15,726 nucleotides of DNA from Dehalococcoidia bacterium (GTDB taxonomy: Bacteria > Chloroflexota > Dehalococcoidia > JACQUA01). The notes under the pieces were generated by a model. That model worked only from the letters and a program-made list of their open reading frames with translations. It did no database searches and was not told the DNA's origin. Location of the stretch: NCBI GenBank assembly GCA_030689845.1, contig JAUYHV010000086.1, forward strand, positions 1 to 15,726, given 5' to 3'. A program made the translations under genes and the position numbers. This document shows, in pieces, positions 13,411 to 15,726 of the stretch; position 1 is the stretch's first letter; each line of letters opens with the position of its first letter.

Positions 13411-15627
13411 ATGCCAGGAGACATTGAAATAAAAAAGTCTGTCTGCGTGTGGTGCAAAGGTGAATGCGGGGTACTCATAGGGGTAAAGGACCAGCACATG
13501 GTAAATGCCGTGGAAGACCCGGCATGGCCCAGAAAGGTCTGGCCCGCCACCCGGGCGTGCGTGCGATTGAAGGCCGCCAAAGACTGGTTCTACCATCCCC
13601 TGAGGGTTGACTATCCCCTGAAAAGAGCCGGGGGGAAAGGCGAGGGTAAATGGCAGACCATCACCTGGGACCAGGCCCTGGACGAGATAGCCGACAAAAT
13701 AGGTGATATTAAAAAGAAATATGGAGCCGAGGCTATTGGAAGTACCGTCGGGACGGGCTACAGGACGGATGAGGCGCCCCGGTCGCGTTTCTTACAGCTT
13801 CTCGGAACACCCACTAACCCCGGACAGTCCACAATATGTTTCGGCTCCCGGAGCGTAATGGCCAACACTATTGTGGGTATGTTCCATAACTTTGCCATCA
13901 GGCCGACGACGAAATGCATCGTGTTGCTGGGGGTCGAGCCCCTGATTTCCCGGCCAATCATTGCGAAAATTATTCTGGAAGCCAAGAAAAACGGCTGCAA
14001 ATTCATTACATTCGATCCGAGGGAGACCCGTTCCGCGAAGATGTCCGACATCTGGTTTCAGCTCAGGCCGGGGACGGACTGCGCCATTTTACTGGGGATG
14101 ATAAACGTCATAATTTCCGAGAAGCTTTACGATAAGGATTTCGTCGATAAATATTGTTACGGTTTCGACAAAATCCGTGAAAGGGCCGCAAAATACACAC
14201 CGCAGCTTGTAGAAAGTATCAGCAGGGTCCCCGCGGAAAAGGTTATTGATGCTGCCCGCATGTATGCCACCAATAAGCCCGGCAGTTTTATCGAGGGCAT
14301 GGGGATTGAGCACCTGCAAAACAATTCTGAAATCTTGCATGCCCGGTGGATACTGGCGGGCATCACGGGCAATATAGATGTTCCGGGCGGTGAAGAGCTT
14401 TTCGGCCCGCACCCGAAAATAAAATCCAGGGGGGATATAGAAGGTGCGACCAAACTCCCGCAGGCGCAGAGCCAGAAAATGATAGGCGCCGAAAAGTTCC
14501 GTCTTTTCAGCTGGGAGGGTTTCGGACTGGTGGCCGAGGCTACCAAAAAGGCATGGGGCAAACCATCCGGCTCCCCCGGAGTGCAGGCACGGGCTCACGG
14601 GCCGATGGTCTACAGGGCTATGGCCTCCGGTGAACCTCACCCCGTCAGGGGGATGATAACCATTTCCAGTAATCCCATGATTACCCAGCCCAATACCAAG
14701 ATAGTCTATAAGGGGCTGAAAAGCCTGGACCTGTACGTTGTAATGGACTTCTGGAAGACCCCCTGTGCCGAGCTTGCCGATTATGTTTTGCCTGCTGCTT
14801 CCTGGATGGAAAGACCCCTGCTCTGGGACTTTGTGGGGTATTCCAACTGCATGATTGCCGGTGAGGCCGCGCTTCCCGCGTCTATCCCCGGGGAGTACGA
14901 CCACCGCGTCGATTTCGATTTTTTTCGGGAAGTCGGCAGCAGGCTGGGACAAGCTGAGATGTGGCCCTGGAATTCCCTTGAAGCGTTTTACGATGAACTG
15001 GTTAAGCCCATGGACATGACTCACAATGAATATGTACACCAGATGCGATGTGAATATAAACCCCTGAATTATAAGAAGTACGAGAAGGTTGGCTTTGGCA
15101 CGCCTACAGGGAAAGTGGAACTGTATTCCACCATACTGGAAAAGCTGGGTTATGACCCCCTGCCGGATTACCGGGAACCCAGCGAAACGCAGGTAAGTCA
15201 ACCCGGCCTGTCCAAGGAATATCCCCTGACCCTGATTACAGGCGGAAGAGTCAGGGAACTGTATCATTCAGAGTGGCGGCAGATTGACTCGGTAAGGAAG
15301 AAGCATCCCGACCCGCTTCTCCAGATTCACCCCAAAACCGCCGCCGGACTGGGTATCAAAGAAGGGGACTGGGTCTGGATTGAAACACTCAGGGGCAGGG
15401 TAAGGCACAAAGCGACGTTGTTCAAAGGAGTGAAACCGGATGTGGTGCACGCTGAACACGGCTGGTGGCTGCCGGAACTTCCAGGTGAAGACCCGGTGCT
15501 CCACGGAGCTTTCGATGTCAACATAAACGTTGTGATGGACGACGAACCGGACATCTGCAACCCGGTTATAGGTTCATGGCCACTGAGAACGGCTCTTTGC
15601 AAAGTTTACAAGGTTGAAACAGATTGA
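13411..15627 (+). CDS. Molybdopterin (Mo/W-bisMGD) oxidoreductase, acetylene-hydratase-like layout
   Basis: A 738-residue DMSO-reductase-family enzyme, with no Tat signal, so cytoplasmic. C12, C15, C19 and C50 (CVWCKGEC ... TRACVR) should hold a 4Fe-4S cluster. C143 in TICFGSRS is at the position of the Cys that ligates Mo or W. Pterin-binding segments follow (ITFDPRETRSAKMSDIWFQLRPGTD; TPTGKVELYS; the C-terminal domain with IHPKTAAGLGIKEGDWVWIET). Length and order match acetylene hydratase, but its catalytic Asp, next to the second cluster Cys, is K16 here, so a hydratase reaction is doubtful and a redox role more likely. ATG 13411 has GGAAGGGGGG upstream and a TTGACA promoter. No partner subunit is visible before the window ends. 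The substrate is unknown. Confidence 0.92.
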   Translation: MPGDIEIKKSVCVWCKGECGVLIGVKDQHMVNAVEDPAWPRKVWPATRACVRLKAAKDWFYHPLRVDYPLKRAGGKGEGKWQTITWDQALDEIADKIGDIKKKYGAEAIGSTVGTGYRTDEAPRSRFLQLLGTPTNPGQSTICFGSRSVMANTIVGMFHNFAIRPTTKCIVLLGVEPLISRPIIAKIILEAKKNGCKFITFDPRETRSAKMSDIWFQLRPGTDCAILLGMINVIISEKLYDKDFVDKYCYGFDKIRERAAKYTPQLVESISRVPAEKVIDAARMYATNKPGSFIEGMGIEHLQNNSEILHARWILAGITGNIDVPGGEELFGPHPKIKSRGDIEGATKLPQAQSQKMIGAEKFRLFSWEGFGLVAEATKKAWGKPSGSPGVQARAHGPMVYRAMASGEPHPVRGMITISSNPMITQPNTKIVYKGLKSLDLYVVMDFWKTPCAELADYVLPAASWMERPLLWDFVGYSNCMIAGEAALPASIPGEYDHRVDFDFFREVGSRLGQAEMWPWNSLEAFYDELVKPMDMTHNEYVHQMRCEYKPLNYKKYEKVGFGTPTGKVELYSTILEKLGYDPLPDYREPSETQVSQPGLSKEYPLTLITGGRVRELYHSEWRQIDSVRKKHPDPLLQIHPKTAAGLGIKEGDWVWIETLRGRVRHKATLFKGVKPDVVHAEHGWWLPELPGEDPVLHGAFDVNINVVMDDEPDICNPVIGSWPLRTALCKVYKVETD

Positions 15628-15726
15628 ATAAATACTGAGGTTTCCTGGGATAACTGTCTTCAAATGGTAGCCGCAGAGCTATTCTTTTTACCCCGGCTTC
15701 GGGCCTGCCATAGCCAAATTAATGTC
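15628..15726. other. Right edge, no gene seen
   Basis: Ninety-nine bases after the Mo/W enzyme stop. A short hairpin CCCG-GCTT-CGGG lies at 15692-15703 without a following T-run on the plus strand. I see no ribosome binding site or gene start. Confidence 0.5.

Noticed and set aside
14089..15267. 392-codon minus-strand open frame opposite the Mo/W enzyme gene
   Set aside because: It lies wholly antisense to a gene with clear family motifs, has no recognisable domain or ribosome binding site, and its composition mirrors the sense codons.
1..15726. CRISPR array or long tandem repeats
   Set aside because: No regularly spaced identical repeats of 20 bases or more were seen; the only tandem structure is the 55-base operator-like array.

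Overview
The window looks like chromosome from an anaerobic bacterium. The best guess is a Clostridia/Peptococcaceae-type Firmicute; an anaerobic Chloroflexota is a second possibility. The reasons are strong AGGAGG-type ribosome binding sites, frequent GTG/TTG starts, a CCA-encoding tRNA, a cytoplasmic Cys-ligated Mo/W-bisMGD enzyme, a B12-binding radical SAM protein of an anaerobe-rich family, and a ChlI/ChlD-like AAA+/VWA pair. Lineage is inference only.

Layout, left to right. (1) 1-308: the C-terminus of a tyrosine recombinase ends 13 bases before a complete tRNA-Ser(UGA), probably the edge of an integrated element. (2) 466-3006, plus strand: sucC and sucD (succinyl-CoA synthetase beta and alpha), then a small unknown protein. 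sucC is only full length if translation starts at an AUA codon. (3) 3036-8975, minus strand, transcribed leftward: a lipoprotein combining a PsbP-like domain with a family 5 solute-binding domain, a winged-helix protein, a zinc-motif AAA+ ATPase, and a VWA/MIDAS protein. The last two are almost contiguous and form a chelatase/MoxR-like pair with its own likely promoter at about 5962-5990. (4) 9431-10522, plus strand: a compact nitroreductase (TTG start) and a small protein beginning MCRTCGC, the Cys pattern of the HypB nickel site. (5) 10523-11424: mostly non-coding, but it holds a 40-residue single-pass membrane microprotein on the minus strand. Upstream of it are five tandem 11-bp units resembling a PhoP/PhoB-type operator array. 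(6) 11425-12918, minus strand: a B12-binding radical SAM protein. (7) 12919-13410: a divergent intergenic region with two inverted repeats and a likely promoter. (8) 13411-15627, plus strand: a molybdopterin oxidoreductase of acetylene-hydratase-like layout that lacks the hydratase catalytic Asp.

Most genes are not obviously in one pathway. sucCD serve central carbon metabolism. The AAA+/VWA pair is the clearest functional module, with the winged-helix protein as a possible regulator or partner. The observations most worth follow-up are the AUA start of sucC, the 11-bp operator array with its microprotein, the Asp-to-Lys change in the Mo/W enzyme, and the AAA+/VWA/winged-helix cluster.
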